The position numbers and the translations under genes were made by a program. A stretch of 64,000 bases of DNA from an uncultured Oscillospiraceae bacterium (lineage in GTDB: Bacteria; Bacillota; Clostridia; Oscillospirales; Oscillospiraceae), in contig CANRFN010000004.1 in the NCBI GenBank assembly GCA_947629915.1, positions 1-64,000 on the forward strand, written 5' to 3'. The notes beneath the pieces are model-generated. The model was not told the origin of the DNA. It did not search any database and saw only the letters and a program-made list of their open reading frames with translations. Each line of letters starts with the position of its first letter. Within the stretch, counting starts at the first letter, position 1. Shown here one piece after another: positions 9,611-18,360 of the stretch.

Positions 9611-9633
9611 CCAACCACATGCAAAATGGCGCA

Positions 9634-9656
9634 GCCGGGCGGCGCCGCCGCCCGGC
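9634..9656. terminator. GC-only hairpin between convergent genes
   Basis: Perfect 10-bp arms (9634-9643, 9647-9656) around GCC. It is placed where both fau and the minus-strand small gene should end. No T-run follows on the plus strand, and only a short TTTT occurs farther along on the minus strand. The arm sequence GCCGGGCGGC recurs in the hairpin at 12480. Confidence 0.45.
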
Positions 9657-9671
9657 CGGACCCAGTCTGGC

Positions 9672-9863
9672 TCAGCAGCCGCAGCCGTCTCCGCAGCCGC
9701 AGCTGTTGTTGTTGCCGCACCCGCATCCGCTGTTGCAGCCGCAGCTGTTGCCGCAGCCATTGCCGCAGCCATTGCCGCAGCCGCCGCAGCAGAACAGGAT
9801 GAGGATCAGGATGATGATCCACCAGCAGCTACCGCCGAAACCGCCATTATTGCCACAACACAT
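9672..9863 (-). CDS. Small Cys/Gly-rich single-span membrane protein
   Basis: This 63-residue protein starts MCCGNNGGFGG, continues with one hydrophobic segment (WWIIILILILF, residues 14-24), and ends in about 38 residues that are almost only Cys, Gly and Asn (CGCGN-type repeats). A GAGGTGA site sits 7 nt before the ATG, so it is very likely translated. Tiny Cys-rich proteins with one hydrophobic stretch are common in spore-forming Clostridia and are often annotated as spore or chorion-like hypotheticals. A coat-associated or metal-binding role is a guess. The opposite-strand frames here are Gln/Pro/Ala-rich artefacts of the repeat. Confidence 0.7.
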   Translation of the reverse strand: MCCGNNGGFGGSCWWIIILILILFCCGGCGNGCGNGCGNSCGCNSGCGCGNNNSCGCGDGCGC

Positions 9864-10015
9864 GATACAGTCACCTCACATGAAATCACCGGCCGGACCG
9901 ACAGGCGGGCGTTGCCGCCCGCCGGCGGATTTCCGTCCGGTCTGGGCCATACTATGAGGGATGGCCCCCAGGGGTTACACCCCAAAATCTCCCCATTGTA
10001 AGGAGTGCATTTCCC

Positions 10016-11254
10016 ATGGCAGACAGCAGCCAAGGCCAGCCGAAGGCCCCGCGGCAGAGGCGCGGCAGCAACAACGGCCGCCGCTCCGTGCCGCATAAGA
10101 GAGTTCACGCCAAGCGCCACTATGTGACGTCCCGGATCTCCGGCGTGATCCTGTACGTCCTCTTCGTGGTGCTCACCTCCGCCATCCTGGCCACCGCCGG
10201 CTGGCTCTGGGCCAGAGACCTTCTGTCCCTGGGCAAGGACTACACCTCTGTTCTCCTGACCGTCCCGGACAGCACCATGGTCCAGGTGGAGGAAGAGGAC
10301 GATGATGGCAAAACGGTAAAGGTGGACCGGGCAGACATCGATGCCATCGCAGACCAGCTGGTGGACGAGGGCCTCATCAAGTACAAGTGGCTCTTCAAGC
10401 TTTACGCCTGGTTCTCCAACGCAGACAGCAAGATCATCCCCGGCACCTATGAGCTGAACACCGAGATGGACTACCGCGCTCTGGTGGTGAACATGAGCTC
10501 CTCCTCCACCACCCGGCAGGAGATTCAGCTGATGATCCCCGAGGGCTACAACATCGACCAGATCTTCGCGCTGCTGGAGGAGAACGGGGTGTGTACCGTG
10601 GAAGAGCTGCAGGACATGGCGGCCAACCACGACTACCGCTTCGACTGGCTGCTGGACATCCCCCTGGGAGATTACCACCGCCTGGAGGGCTATCTGTTCC
10701 CGGACACGTATAACTTCTACGTGGGCGAGGACCCCCTCTACGCCATCAACAAGATGCTGGTGAACTTCCACAACAAGATCAGCGACTACCTGAAGGTCTT
10801 CGAGGCGGAGGACAGCCCGTACACCCTCCACCAGATCGTCACCATCGCCTCCATGATCGAGAAGGAGACGGACGGCACGGACTACCGCAACATCTCCTCC
10901 GTCATCCGCAACCGTCTGGAGAACCCCAACGCTGAGACCGCGGGCTTCCTGCAGATCGATGCCACCCTGGTGTATATCAACGGCGGCAACAAGCCCACCA
11001 TTGAGGACCGCCAGATTGACTCCCCGTACAACACCTATCTGTATCCGGGCCTGCCGGCGGGACCCATCTGCAACCCGGGTTGGAACTCCCTGTACGCCGC
11101 ACTGGAGCCCCAGCAGACCTCGTACTACTTCTATGTACTGAACCCGGAGACCGGCGAGCACGACTACAGCAAGACCCTGGCAGAGCACCAGGCCAAGGTG
11201 GACAAGTACGCCCGCTGGGCCGCCGAGCACCAGGACGAGACTGCGGGAGAGTGA
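10016..11254 (+). CDS. mltG: Endolytic murein transglycosylase MltG
   Basis: The protein has a basic cytoplasmic tail (1-40), one transmembrane helix (about 42-66), a LysM-like subdomain (85-160) and a YceG catalytic domain with the active-site Glu in IASMIEKET near residue 283. MltG cleaves nascent glycan strands at the outer face of the membrane and sets strand length. AAGGAG precedes the ATG by 10 nt. At 412 residues it is slightly longer than E. coli MltG because of an acidic insert (EEEDDDGK). The next gene begins 3 nt downstream, and the mltG-U32 pairing matches the B. subtilis yrrL-yrrO neighbourhood. Confidence 0.93.
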   Translation: MADSSQGQPKAPRQRRGSNNGRRSVPHKRVHAKRHYVTSRISGVILYVLFVVLTSAILATAGWLWARDLLSLGKDYTSVLLTVPDSTMVQVEEEDDDGKTVKVDRADIDAIADQLVDEGLIKYKWLFKLYAWFSNADSKIIPGTYELNTEMDYRALVVNMSSSSTTRQEIQLMIPEGYNIDQIFALLEENGVCTVEELQDMAANHDYRFDWLLDIPLGDYHRLEGYLFPDTYNFYVGEDPLYAINKMLVNFHNKISDYLKVFEAEDSPYTLHQIVTIASMIEKETDGTDYRNISSVIRNRLENPNAETAGFLQIDATLVYINGGNKPTIEDRQIDSPYNTYLYPGLPAGPICNPGWNSLYAALEPQQTSYYFYVLNPETGEHDYSKTLAEHQAKVDKYARWAAEHQDETAGE

Positions 11255-11257
11255 GGC

Positions 11258-12469
11258 ATGGGGAAACCGGAAGTATTGGCCCCCGCCGGGGATCGGGAGC
11301 GGCTGGAGATGGCGGCGGCCTACGGGGCCGATGCCGTGTACCTTGCCGGCACCGCCTACGGCATGCGGGCCTTTGCCGGCAACTTTGACCGCCCCGGCCT
11401 GGAAGAGGCCGCGGCGCTCTGCAGGCGCCGGGGCATCAAGATGCACGTCACCGTGAACACCCTGCCCCGCAACCACGAGATCGCCGCCCTGCCGGAGTAT
11501 CTCGCCTACCTGGACAGCCTCCGGGTGGACGCCGTCATCGTGGCAGACATTGGGGTGCTGGACCTCTGCCGCCGCTATGCCCCCCATGTGCCGGTGCACA
11601 TGTCCACCCAGACGGGGATCTCCAACTACGAGACCGCCAGGGTCCTCCACGAGATGGGGGTGTCCCGGGTGATCCTGGCCCGGGAGCTCTCCTTGGAGGA
11701 GGTGGCGGAGATCTGCGCGAAGGTCCCCAAGTCCCTGGAGGTGGAGGCGTTTGTCCACGGCGCCATGTGCGTCAGCTGGAGCGGCCGCTGCCTGCTGTCC
11801 AACTACCTCACCGGCCGGGACGCCTCCCGGGGCGCCTGTGCACAGCCCTGCCGGTACAAGTACGCCCTGATGGAGGAGCAGCGCCCTGGGGAGTTCTTTC
11901 CCATCCTGGAGGAGGGCAATGAGACATTCCTTCTCAATAGCCGGGACATGTGCATGATCGATCACGTCCCGGAGCTCATCGCTGCCGGCCTCACCTCCCT
12001 GAAGATCGAGGGCCGGGCCAAGTCCGCGTACTACGCCGCCCTCACCACCGCGGCCTATCGGGAGGCGGTGGATGCGGCCTGGGAGCACCGCCCCATGCAC
12101 CCCGCCTGGCGGGAGGAGGTGGAGAAGGTGAGCCACCGCCCCTACTCCACCGGCTTCTACTTCGGTCCTCCCGGCCAGCACACCGATGATGCCCAGTACA
12201 TCCGGGACTGGCAGGTGCTGGCGGTGGTACTGAGCTGCGACCCGGACGGCAACGCCCTCATGTCCCTCCGAAACAAGTTCTCCGCCGGGGACCCCATCGA
12301 GGTGGTGGGTCCGGGCATGCCGGCCTTCTCCCTCACCGCCCAGCCCATGACCACCCAGGACGGCGCGGTGGTCTCCACGGTGCGCAATCCCCAGATGCAG
12401 TTTCGCATGCGGCTGCCAAAGCAGGTGCCGCCGCTGTCCATGGTGCGGGCCAACCGCCCTGGCGTATAG
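11258..12469 (+). CDS. trhP: Peptidase U32 family protein, TrhP/YrrO type
   Basis: The N-terminal LAPAGDRERLEMA and YLAGTAYGMRAFA mark the TIM-barrel of U32 proteins. The Cys cluster MCVSWSGRC ... GACAQPCR and the SLKIEGR segment are conserved in the group needed for prephenate-dependent 5-hydroxyuridine formation at tRNA position 34 (TrhP in E. coli, YrrN/YrrO in B. subtilis). At 403 residues it matches that subgroup. The location right after mltG, as in B. subtilis, supports the assignment. Older annotations call it a collagenase-like protease, which is probably wrong for this branch. Confidence 0.82.
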   Translation: MGKPEVLAPAGDRERLEMAAAYGADAVYLAGTAYGMRAFAGNFDRPGLEEAAALCRRRGIKMHVTVNTLPRNHEIAALPEYLAYLDSLRVDAVIVADIGVLDLCRRYAPHVPVHMSTQTGISNYETARVLHEMGVSRVILARELSLEEVAEICAKVPKSLEVEAFVHGAMCVSWSGRCLLSNYLTGRDASRGACAQPCRYKYALMEEQRPGEFFPILEEGNETFLLNSRDMCMIDHVPELIAAGLTSLKIEGRAKSAYYAALTTAAYREAVDAAWEHRPMHPAWREEVEKVSHRPYSTGFYFGPPGQHTDDAQYIRDWQVLAVVLSCDPDGNALMSLRNKFSAGDPIEVVGPGMPAFSLTAQPMTTQDGAVVSTVRNPQMQFRMRLPKQVPPLSMVRANRPGV

Positions 12470-12479
12470 AATCCCATCC

Positions 12480-12509
12480 AGCGCCGCCCGGCAGCCGCCG
12501 GGCGGCGCT
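12480..12509 (+). terminator. Strong GC hairpin after the U32 gene
   Basis: Perfect 13-bp stem (12480-12492 with 12497-12509) and a 4-nt loop, 10 nt after the stop codon. It lacks a T-run. The central motif is shared with the hairpin at 9634. Confidence 0.5.
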
Positions 12510-12583
12510 CCTGCAACCATGCAGTCCCCGGGGCATAGGCTGAGTCCCGGGGCAATCCCCCCATAAGAGAGGAGGCATACCAT

Positions 12584-13708
12584 ATGGCACCAGACACAGA
12601 ATCCAGAGCATCCCAGGGCATGGCCGCCGGCATCACGGGACTGGCGGTAAATGTGGTGCTCTTCGCCGCAAAACTGGCGGTGAGCTTTTTCACCGGCGCC
12701 GTCTCCGTGGCGGCGGATGCCATCAACAACCTGTCTGACGCCGCCGGGGCCGTGGTGACCCTGGTGGGCTTTCACCTGGCGGGGCAGCGGGCGGACGCCC
12801 AGCACCCCTTTGGACACGGCCGGGCGGAGTATCTGGCCGGCCTCGCGGTGTCCGTGCTGATCCTTCTGGCGGGGGTGGAACTGGTGAAGACCTCCCTGGA
12901 GCGGATCATCCACCCGGTGGCCACAGAGCTCGACCTCCCCGCAGCCCTCGTGCTGGTGCTCTCGGTGCTGGCCAAGCTCGGCCTCTCCCGGTACAACAAG
13001 GTGCTGGCAGACCGGACGAAATCCGCGGCGCTGCTGTCCGTCTCCCGGGACGCCATGGCAGACGCACTGGCCACCAGCACCGTGCTGGCGGGCCTGGCCC
13101 TCACCCCCGTCCTCGGACCTACGGCGGACGGGTGGCTGGGGCTTGCGGTGGCCGTGCTCATCCTCCGCTCCGGCTGGTCTGCCGCCAAGGACACCCTAGA
13201 CCCGCTGATGGGGGAGCCGCCGGACCCGGAGACGGTGGCGGCGGTGGAGGAGCTGATCCTCTCCCATCCCCCCGTGACCGGCATCCACGACCTCATCTTT
13301 CACGACTACGGCCCCGGCCGGCGGATGATGTCCGCCCACATCGAGGTGCCGGCAGACCGGACCCTGGTGGAGGTCCACCACGCGGCAGACGGCATTGAGC
13401 GGGCGCTGAAGGCCCAGTTTGGCCTGGACGCGGTGCTCCATGTGGACCCGGTGGAGGAGGAGGACCCGGCGGCAGACCGGCTCTGGCTCATCACCCAGGA
13501 GGCCATCCACCGCCTGGACCACCAGGGCACCTTCCACGATTTTCACCTGGAGGGGCCCCGCCACACGGAGCTCCGCTTTGACGCCGTGATCTCCTACGCC
13601 ATCCCCCTGTCCGATGACGAGATCCGGGAGCAGCTCATCGCAGCCATCACCGCGGCGGCCCCAGGGGTCCGGCCGGAGATCGGGATCGACCGGTGTTCTG
13701 TGCTCTGA
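12584..13708 (+). CDS. Cation diffusion facilitator transporter
   Basis: Six transmembrane segments in the first 210 residues are followed by a cytoplasmic dimerisation domain. TM2 carries AADAINNLSDA, the loop has HPFGHGRAEY, and TM5 has SRDAMADALAT. The NxxxD plus DxxxD metal-site pattern, without the HxxxD typical of zinc exporters, fits the manganese branch of the family (known examples are MntE-like). The C-terminal tail (about residues 290-374) is longer than in minimal CDF proteins. GAGGAGG precedes the ATG. The gene follows a hairpin and probably has its own promoter, which I could not place. The metal specificity is an inference. Confidence 0.88.
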   Translation: MAPDTESRASQGMAAGITGLAVNVVLFAAKLAVSFFTGAVSVAADAINNLSDAAGAVVTLVGFHLAGQRADAQHPFGHGRAEYLAGLAVSVLILLAGVELVKTSLERIIHPVATELDLPAALVLVLSVLAKLGLSRYNKVLADRTKSAALLSVSRDAMADALATSTVLAGLALTPVLGPTADGWLGLAVAVLILRSGWSAAKDTLDPLMGEPPDPETVAAVEELILSHPPVTGIHDLIFHDYGPGRRMMSAHIEVPADRTLVEVHHAADGIERALKAQFGLDAVLHVDPVEEEDPAADRLWLITQEAIHRLDHQGTFHDFHLEGPRHTELRFDAVISYAIPLSDDEIREQLIAAITAAAPGVRPEIGIDRCSVL

Positions 13709-13757
13709 GTTTCCCGTTGGCTCGACGAAAGTTTACAAATCCGCCCTATTTTTTCCG

Positions 13758-13788
13758 CCCCGAACCCGTATAATGAGCGGGTTCGGGG
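13758..13788 (+). terminator. Hairpin after the CDF gene
   Basis: Perfect 10-bp stem (13758-13767 with 13779-13788), 11-nt loop, then a T-containing tract. The loop contains TATAAT (13769-13774), but no -35 lies at the right distance, so I treat it as part of the hairpin. Confidence 0.6.
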
Positions 13789-13789
13789 C

Positions 13790-13818
13790 TTGCGATTTTC
13801 CCCGGCAAAGTCTATAAT
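13790..13818 (+). promoter_or_regulatory. Promoter of the two-component/htrA/birA operon
   Basis: -35 TTGCGA (13790-13795), 17-bp spacer, perfect -10 TATAAT (13813-13818), about 36 bp before the response-regulator start. Confidence 0.8.
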
Positions 13819-13853
13819 GGCGCACATAGGATCATTTGAGGAGGTCTTTCCGA

Positions 13854-14540
13854 ATGGAGCAAAGAGCACTCATTGTAGAAGACGACCGCAACATCGCCGA
13901 TCTCATCCGCCTCTATCTGGAGAAGGACGGGATGATCTGTCAGGTGGCGGGCAGCGGCACCGAGGGCCTGGACAAGTTCCGCCAGACCATGCCGGACCTG
14001 GTGCTGCTGGACATCATGCTGCCCGGGATGGACGGCTGGACCGTCTGCCGGAAGATCCGCGAGATCTCCAAGACGCCCATCATCATGCTCACCGCAAAGG
14101 GCGAGCTGGAGGACAAAGTAAACGGCCTGGAGATTGGGGCCGATGACTATATCACCAAGCCCTTCCAGGCCAAGGAGCTGATGGCCCGCATCCACGCGGT
14201 GCTGCGGCGCACCGGCAAGGAGGAGACGGCGGCAAAGCGCCTCACCTTCGACAAGCTCATCGTGAATCTGGACTCCTATGAGCTGCTGGTGGACGGCAAG
14301 CGCATCGACACCCCGCCCAAAGAGCTGGAGCTGCTGTATCACCTGGCGGCCTCCCCCAACCGGGTGTTCACCCGCAACCAGCTGCTGGACGAGGTCTGGG
14401 GCTTCGACTACTACGGGGACTCCCGGACGGTGGATGTACACATCAAGCGGCTGCGGGAGAAGCTGGAGGGCGTGTCGGACCAGTGGTGCCTGAAGACCGT
14501 GTGGGGCGTGGGCTATAAGTTCGAGGTCAACCCGAAATGA
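13854..14540 (+). CDS. OmpR/PhoB-family response regulator
   Basis: The receiver domain (1-120) has the acidic pair EDD, the phospho-acceptor Asp in VLLDIMLPG, the conserved Thr in MLTAKG and the Lys in YITKPF. The C-terminal winged helix (130-225) ends in RTVDVHIKRLREKL and the GVGYKF wing. The ATG at 13854 follows GAGGAGG by 9 nt; an upstream ATG at 13836 lacks a site. It should be phosphorylated by the next gene product, whose start overlaps this stop by 4 nt. HtrA in the same operon suggests an envelope-stress function, which is inferred. Confidence 0.93.
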   Translation: MEQRALIVEDDRNIADLIRLYLEKDGMICQVAGSGTEGLDKFRQTMPDLVLLDIMLPGMDGWTVCRKIREISKTPIIMLTAKGELEDKVNGLEIGADDYITKPFQAKELMARIHAVLRRTGKEETAAKRLTFDKLIVNLDSYELLVDGKRIDTPPKELELLYHLAASPNRVFTRNQLLDEVWGFDYYGDSRTVDVHIKRLREKLEGVSDQWCLKTVWGVGYKFEVNPK

Positions 14541-15964
14541 AAAGCATGTACAGCCGCCAGTTCGCCGCCATGGCGGGCATGGTGCTGCTGTCCTTTCTCC
14601 TGCTGGGGGCCTCCTTCGCCGCCCTCAGCTACCAGTACACCATCCGGGAGCAGCAGGAGACCCTGGAGCGCAACGGCAACTCCATCGCGGAGTTCACCTC
14701 CAGCTACCTGAACGCCTCCCAGGACGGCACCGTGTGGCAGCGGAGAGAGTTTCAGAGCTATCTGAACACGGTGGCCCAGGTGGGCAACCTGCACATCCTC
14801 CTCTGCGACAACTCCGGCCTCATCCTCTACGCCACCAGCGGCACCGAGGAGCTCACGGCCCTGGAGACCCACAGCCTGTCCCCCGCCCTCACCGAGCTCA
14901 TCAGCAGCGACCGCTACGCCGGGGTCTCCAGCCTGGACGGCCTCTATGCGGAGCGGCGCTATGTGGTGGGCCTGCCCATCCTGGGGCTCAGCAGCCAGCT
15001 GCAGGGCCTGGTGCTCATCACCAGCGATGCCTCCGGCTTTCGGGGGATCTGGCACGACCTCACCGCCCTCTTCATCGTGACGGCCCTGGCGGTGGTGCTC
15101 ATCGCCGCCATCATCTGCTCGGTGACCTCCATGCACCAGTCTAGGCCCATCAAGGAGATCGCCGCCGCGGCCCGGCAGTTCGGCATGGGCCAGCTGGACG
15201 TGCGGGTGGACGTGGGCAACCGGAAGGACGAGGTGGGGGAGCTGGCGGAGGCCTTCAACTCCATGGCGGACTCCCTGGCCCGCAGCGAACAGCGGCGCAG
15301 CGAGTTTGTGGCCAACGTCTCCCACGAGCTGAAAACTCCCATGACCACCATCGCCGGCTTTGCAGACGGAATTTTGGACGGCACCATCCCCCCGGAGCGG
15401 GAGCGGGAGTACCTGCAGATCATCTCCTCCGAGACCCAGCGGCTGAGCCGCCTCGTGCGCTCCATGCTGGACCTGTCCCGGCTTCAGTCCGACACCAGCC
15501 GGGCCGCCCAGCAGCAGTTCGACATCGCCGAGACCATGGTCCGCACCCTGGTGAGCCTGGAGGGAAAGGTAAACGCCGCGCAGCTGGAGGTGCAGATGGA
15601 CCTGCCAGAGGACCCGGTCCCCGTGTGGGGGGATCAGGACGCCATCACCCAGGTCTGCTACAACCTGCTGGACAACGCCATCAAGTTCTCCCGGCCCGGC
15701 GGCACCCTGGGGGTCTCCGTGGTGGAGAAGGGCTCCAAGGCGGTGATCACGGTGAGCAACGAGGGGGAGACCATCCCGCCGGAGGAGCTGGACCTGATCT
15801 TCGACCGCTTCCACAAGACAGACCACTCCCGCAGCGAACACCGGGACGGGGTGGGCCTGGGCCTATATATCGTAAAGACCATTCTAAACAGCCACAAAGA
15901 GAACATCACCTGCACCAGCGAGAACGGGGTGACCAAGTTCACTTTCACCCTCTCCCGCGCCTGA
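14537..15964 (+). CDS. Sensor histidine kinase
   Basis: TM1 (about 9-34), an extracytoplasmic sensor region of about 140 residues, TM2 (178-200), a HAMP domain (200-255) and the H-box SHELKTPMTTIAGF with the autophosphorylated His near residue 260 are all visible. The N-box (NLLDNAIKFS), the F-box region (FDRFHKTD) and the G-box (GVGLGLYIVKTI) follow. At 475 residues it is a standard membrane kinase. The start overlaps the regulator stop (ATGA). The sensor region has no recognisable domain, so the signal is unknown. Confidence 0.93.
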   Translation: MKSMYSRQFAAMAGMVLLSFLLLGASFAALSYQYTIREQQETLERNGNSIAEFTSSYLNASQDGTVWQRREFQSYLNTVAQVGNLHILLCDNSGLILYATSGTEELTALETHSLSPALTELISSDRYAGVSSLDGLYAERRYVVGLPILGLSSQLQGLVLITSDASGFRGIWHDLTALFIVTALAVVLIAAIICSVTSMHQSRPIKEIAAAARQFGMGQLDVRVDVGNRKDEVGELAEAFNSMADSLARSEQRRSEFVANVSHELKTPMTTIAGFADGILDGTIPPEREREYLQIISSETQRLSRLVRSMLDLSRLQSDTSRAAQQQFDIAETMVRTLVSLEGKVNAAQLEVQMDLPEDPVPVWGDQDAITQVCYNLLDNAIKFSRPGGTLGVSVVEKGSKAVITVSNEGETIPPEELDLIFDRFHKTDHSRSEHRDGVGLGLYIVKTILNSHKENITCTSENGVTKFTFTLSRA

Positions 15965-15995
15965 CCCCATCCTTCCAGCAAAGGAAGTGACATCC

Positions 15996-17264
15996 TTGGA
16001 CAATTATCTCTCATACCGGTGGCCCTCCGGGTCCAACGGCGGGATGCCGATGCCCCCGGACCCCGATGCGCCGAAGAAAAAGCACCGCAAACTGCGCCTC
16101 TTTCTCAAGGCGCTGCTGGTTCTCATCACCCTGGGCGTCCTCCTGTATATGGTGATAACCCTCACCCTCATGATCGCGAGGCTGGTAAACTTCGTGCAGC
16201 ACCAGCCCTCGGCGGAGGGAAGCCAGCCCCCGGCGATGAGTTCTGCCGAGCCGCTGGAGTCCTCGACACCAATGGAGACGCCCGCCAGCGACTGGACCCC
16301 GGAGGATCTGCCCTGGGCTCAGCCCAACGAGAACATACAGCTCTCCACCGCCTCCACCGGCAAGATTCTCTCCGCCAAGGACATCTACGACAGCTGCCTG
16401 CCCGGCGTGGTGCGGGTTACCACGGAGCACCAGCGGTCCAACAGCATCGGCAGCGGCTTTATCGTGGAATCCAACGGCTACATCCTCACCAACTACCATG
16501 TGATAGACCAGGGCCTGAAGATTGAGGTCTCCCTGCTCACAGACCTCACCTTCACCTACGACGCCCAGGTGGTGGGCTACGATGAGGCATTCGACATCGC
16601 CGTGCTCAAGATCGATGCCCGGAACCTGCCGGTGCTGCCCCTGGGAGACTCCGATCTCCTCTCTGTGGGGGACATGGTGTACGCCATAGGCAACCCCATG
16701 GGCTATCTCACCGGCTCCATGAGCGATGGCATCGTCTCCGCCATAGACCGGGAGAGCGTGGAGGACACCGCGGCCATGGCCATGATCCAGACCACCGCCC
16801 CCCTGAACGGCGGCAACTCCGGCGGTCCCCTGCTCAACGACAAGGGCCAGGTGGTGGGCATGGTCTCCGCCAAGATCACCGGCATCGAGGATGAGAAGGT
16901 GATCGAGGGGCTGGGACTGGCCCTGCCCATCTCAGACATGCTGCCCTTTGTGAACCGGATCCTGACCACCGGCGAGAGCTGGCGGCCCTACATCGGCATC
17001 ACCTGCTACGCCGGCCGCTATGAGAGCCGGGCGGGCATCATCGTAGACAGCGTGATCGAGGGCGTCCCCGCAGACAAGGCCGGCGTGCGGGCGGGGGACT
17101 TTATCTGGGCCGCCAACGGACAGCGGGTCACCAGCATGGCGGCCCTCCGGCGGGTGCTGTACCGCACCGGCGTAGGGGGCGAGGTAACCATCAACCTGAA
17201 GCGTGGCTTTGACGAGATGGTGATCACCTTCGCCCTGATAGACAGCTCGGAGGTCCCCTCTTGA
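15996..17264 (+). CDS. htrA: HtrA/DegP-like trypsin-PDZ serine protease
   Basis: This membrane-anchored protease has a basic cytoplasmic stretch, one TM helix near residues 32-56, a Ser/Pro-rich linker, a trypsin-like domain and one PDZ domain (about 325-415). The catalytic triad is His in TNYHVI, Asp in AFDIAVLKI and Ser in NGGNSGGPL. I prefer the TTG at 15996, which has AAGGAAG about 8 nt upstream; a GTG at 15987 sits on top of that site. HtrA proteins degrade or refold damaged secreted proteins at the membrane. It lies in the operon of a two-component system, a common way to control it. The end overlaps birA. Confidence 0.92.
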   Translation: MDNYLSYRWPSGSNGGMPMPPDPDAPKKKHRKLRLFLKALLVLITLGVLLYMVITLTLMIARLVNFVQHQPSAEGSQPPAMSSAEPLESSTPMETPASDWTPEDLPWAQPNENIQLSTASTGKILSAKDIYDSCLPGVVRVTTEHQRSNSIGSGFIVESNGYILTNYHVIDQGLKIEVSLLTDLTFTYDAQVVGYDEAFDIAVLKIDARNLPVLPLGDSDLLSVGDMVYAIGNPMGYLTGSMSDGIVSAIDRESVEDTAAMAMIQTTAPLNGGNSGGPLLNDKGQVVGMVSAKITGIEDEKVIEGLGLALPISDMLPFVNRILTTGESWRPYIGITCYAGRYESRAGIIVDSVIEGVPADKAGVRAGDFIWAANGQRVTSMAALRRVLYRTGVGGEVTINLKRGFDEMVITFALIDSSEVPS

Positions 17265-18241
17265 GCCCCCGGCTCCACGCGGGCACCTTGCTGGCCCGCA
17301 GAGATGGCTGGCTCTCCGGCGAGCAGATGAGCCAGGCCCTGGGGATCACCCGGGCGGCGGTGTGGAAAGACCTGGCGGCCCTCCGGGAGGACGGCTGGCC
17401 CATTGAGGCCTCCACCCGCCTGGGATACCGGCTCACCGCCCCGCCGGAGAAGATCTCCGCGCTGTGGCTCAACGCCAAACTGCCGGAGGACAGTCTCTTT
17501 GCCGGCAAGGTGGACGTCCAGTCTGTGGTGGACTCCACCAACACCCGATTGAAGGCCAGCGCCGCGGCGGGGGCCCCCGCGGGCACCGTGCTCATCGCGG
17601 AGGAGCAGACCGGCGGGCGGGGCACATACGGCAGATCCTTTGCCTCCCCCAGAGGCGAGGGGCTCTATCTCTCCGCGATCCTGCGCCCCAAGGCCCCTGT
17701 GGAGGAGCTGCTCACCCTCACCGGCTGGATCGCCGTGGCGGTGAGGGACGCCATTGCAGCGGCCTCCGGCGCCCCCGCCGAAATCAAGTGGCTCAACGAC
17801 ATCTGGCTCCACGGCAAAAAGCTGGTGGGCATTCTCACAGAGCTCTCCTTCACCGGGGAGAGCGGGGAGCCGGACTACGTGGTGGCGGGCATGGGCATCA
17901 ACCTCACCCAGACCGAGGAGCGATTTCGGGAGATGGGCCTGCAGGACATCGCCGTCTCCCTGGGCGGGGCGTGCTACCCCGTGAACCCCAATACGCTGGC
18001 CCTCTCCATTCTCCAGGCCCTGGACCAGATGGTACGGGACTTTCCCCGGGAGAGGGCCCAGTGGCTGCAGCGGTACCGGGCCCACTGCCTCACCCCCGGC
18101 CGCAAGGTCTCCTACGAGCAGTCCGGCGAGACCAGGATCGCCACCGCCCTCTCCGTAGACGATCGCTTTGCCCTCACCATTCAGCCGGAAGACGGCTCCC
18201 CGGTGCGGACTGTGTACGCCGGCACGGTGCGGATGCTGTAG
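17261..18241 (+). CDS. birA: Bifunctional biotin-protein ligase / biotin repressor
   Basis: An N-terminal winged helix (residues 5-60, with LGITRAAVWKDL as recognition helix) is followed by the ligase domain with STNTRLK, the biotinyl-AMP loop GGRGTYGRSF, IKWLNDIWL and GMGINL. The enzyme biotinylates carboxylase carrier domains and, with its HTH, can repress biotin genes. The loop reads GRGTYGR instead of the common GRGRxGR. The TTG start overlaps the htrA stop by 4 nt. No biotin biosynthesis or transport gene lies in the window. Confidence 0.93.
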   Translation: MSPRLHAGTLLARRDGWLSGEQMSQALGITRAAVWKDLAALREDGWPIEASTRLGYRLTAPPEKISALWLNAKLPEDSLFAGKVDVQSVVDSTNTRLKASAAAGAPAGTVLIAEEQTGGRGTYGRSFASPRGEGLYLSAILRPKAPVEELLTLTGWIAVAVRDAIAAASGAPAEIKWLNDIWLHGKKLVGILTELSFTGESGEPDYVVAGMGINLTQTEERFREMGLQDIAVSLGGACYPVNPNTLALSILQALDQMVRDFPRERAQWLQRYRAHCLTPGRKVSYEQSGETRIATALSVDDRFALTIQPEDGSPVRTVYAGTVRML

Positions 18242-18263
18242 GGCAGAAGTGCAGATACCAGCA

Positions 18264-18297
18264 GAGCAGCAGGCCTCACGCCTGCTGCTCTTTTCTG
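18264..18297 (+). terminator. Intrinsic terminator after birA
   Basis: An 11-bp perfect stem (18264-18274 with 18280-18290) followed by TTTTCTG closes the two-component/htrA/birA operon. Confidence 0.85.
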
Positions 18298-18360
18298 CTG
18301 TCTGAATGGGGAGCCACTTAGCCGCGGCGCGATGGGCACGGGATTGGGGGAAACCCGGTC

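Noticed and set aside
9806..12913. 1035-codon open frame on the minus strand opposite mltG, the U32 gene and the CDF gene
   Set aside because: Antisense shadow in GC-rich coding DNA; Gly/His/Gln-rich composition without domains, and the plus-strand genes are well supported.
13769..13774. TATAAT as a second promoter for the two-component operon
   Set aside because: It lies in the loop of a perfect hairpin and has no -35 at 16-18 bp.
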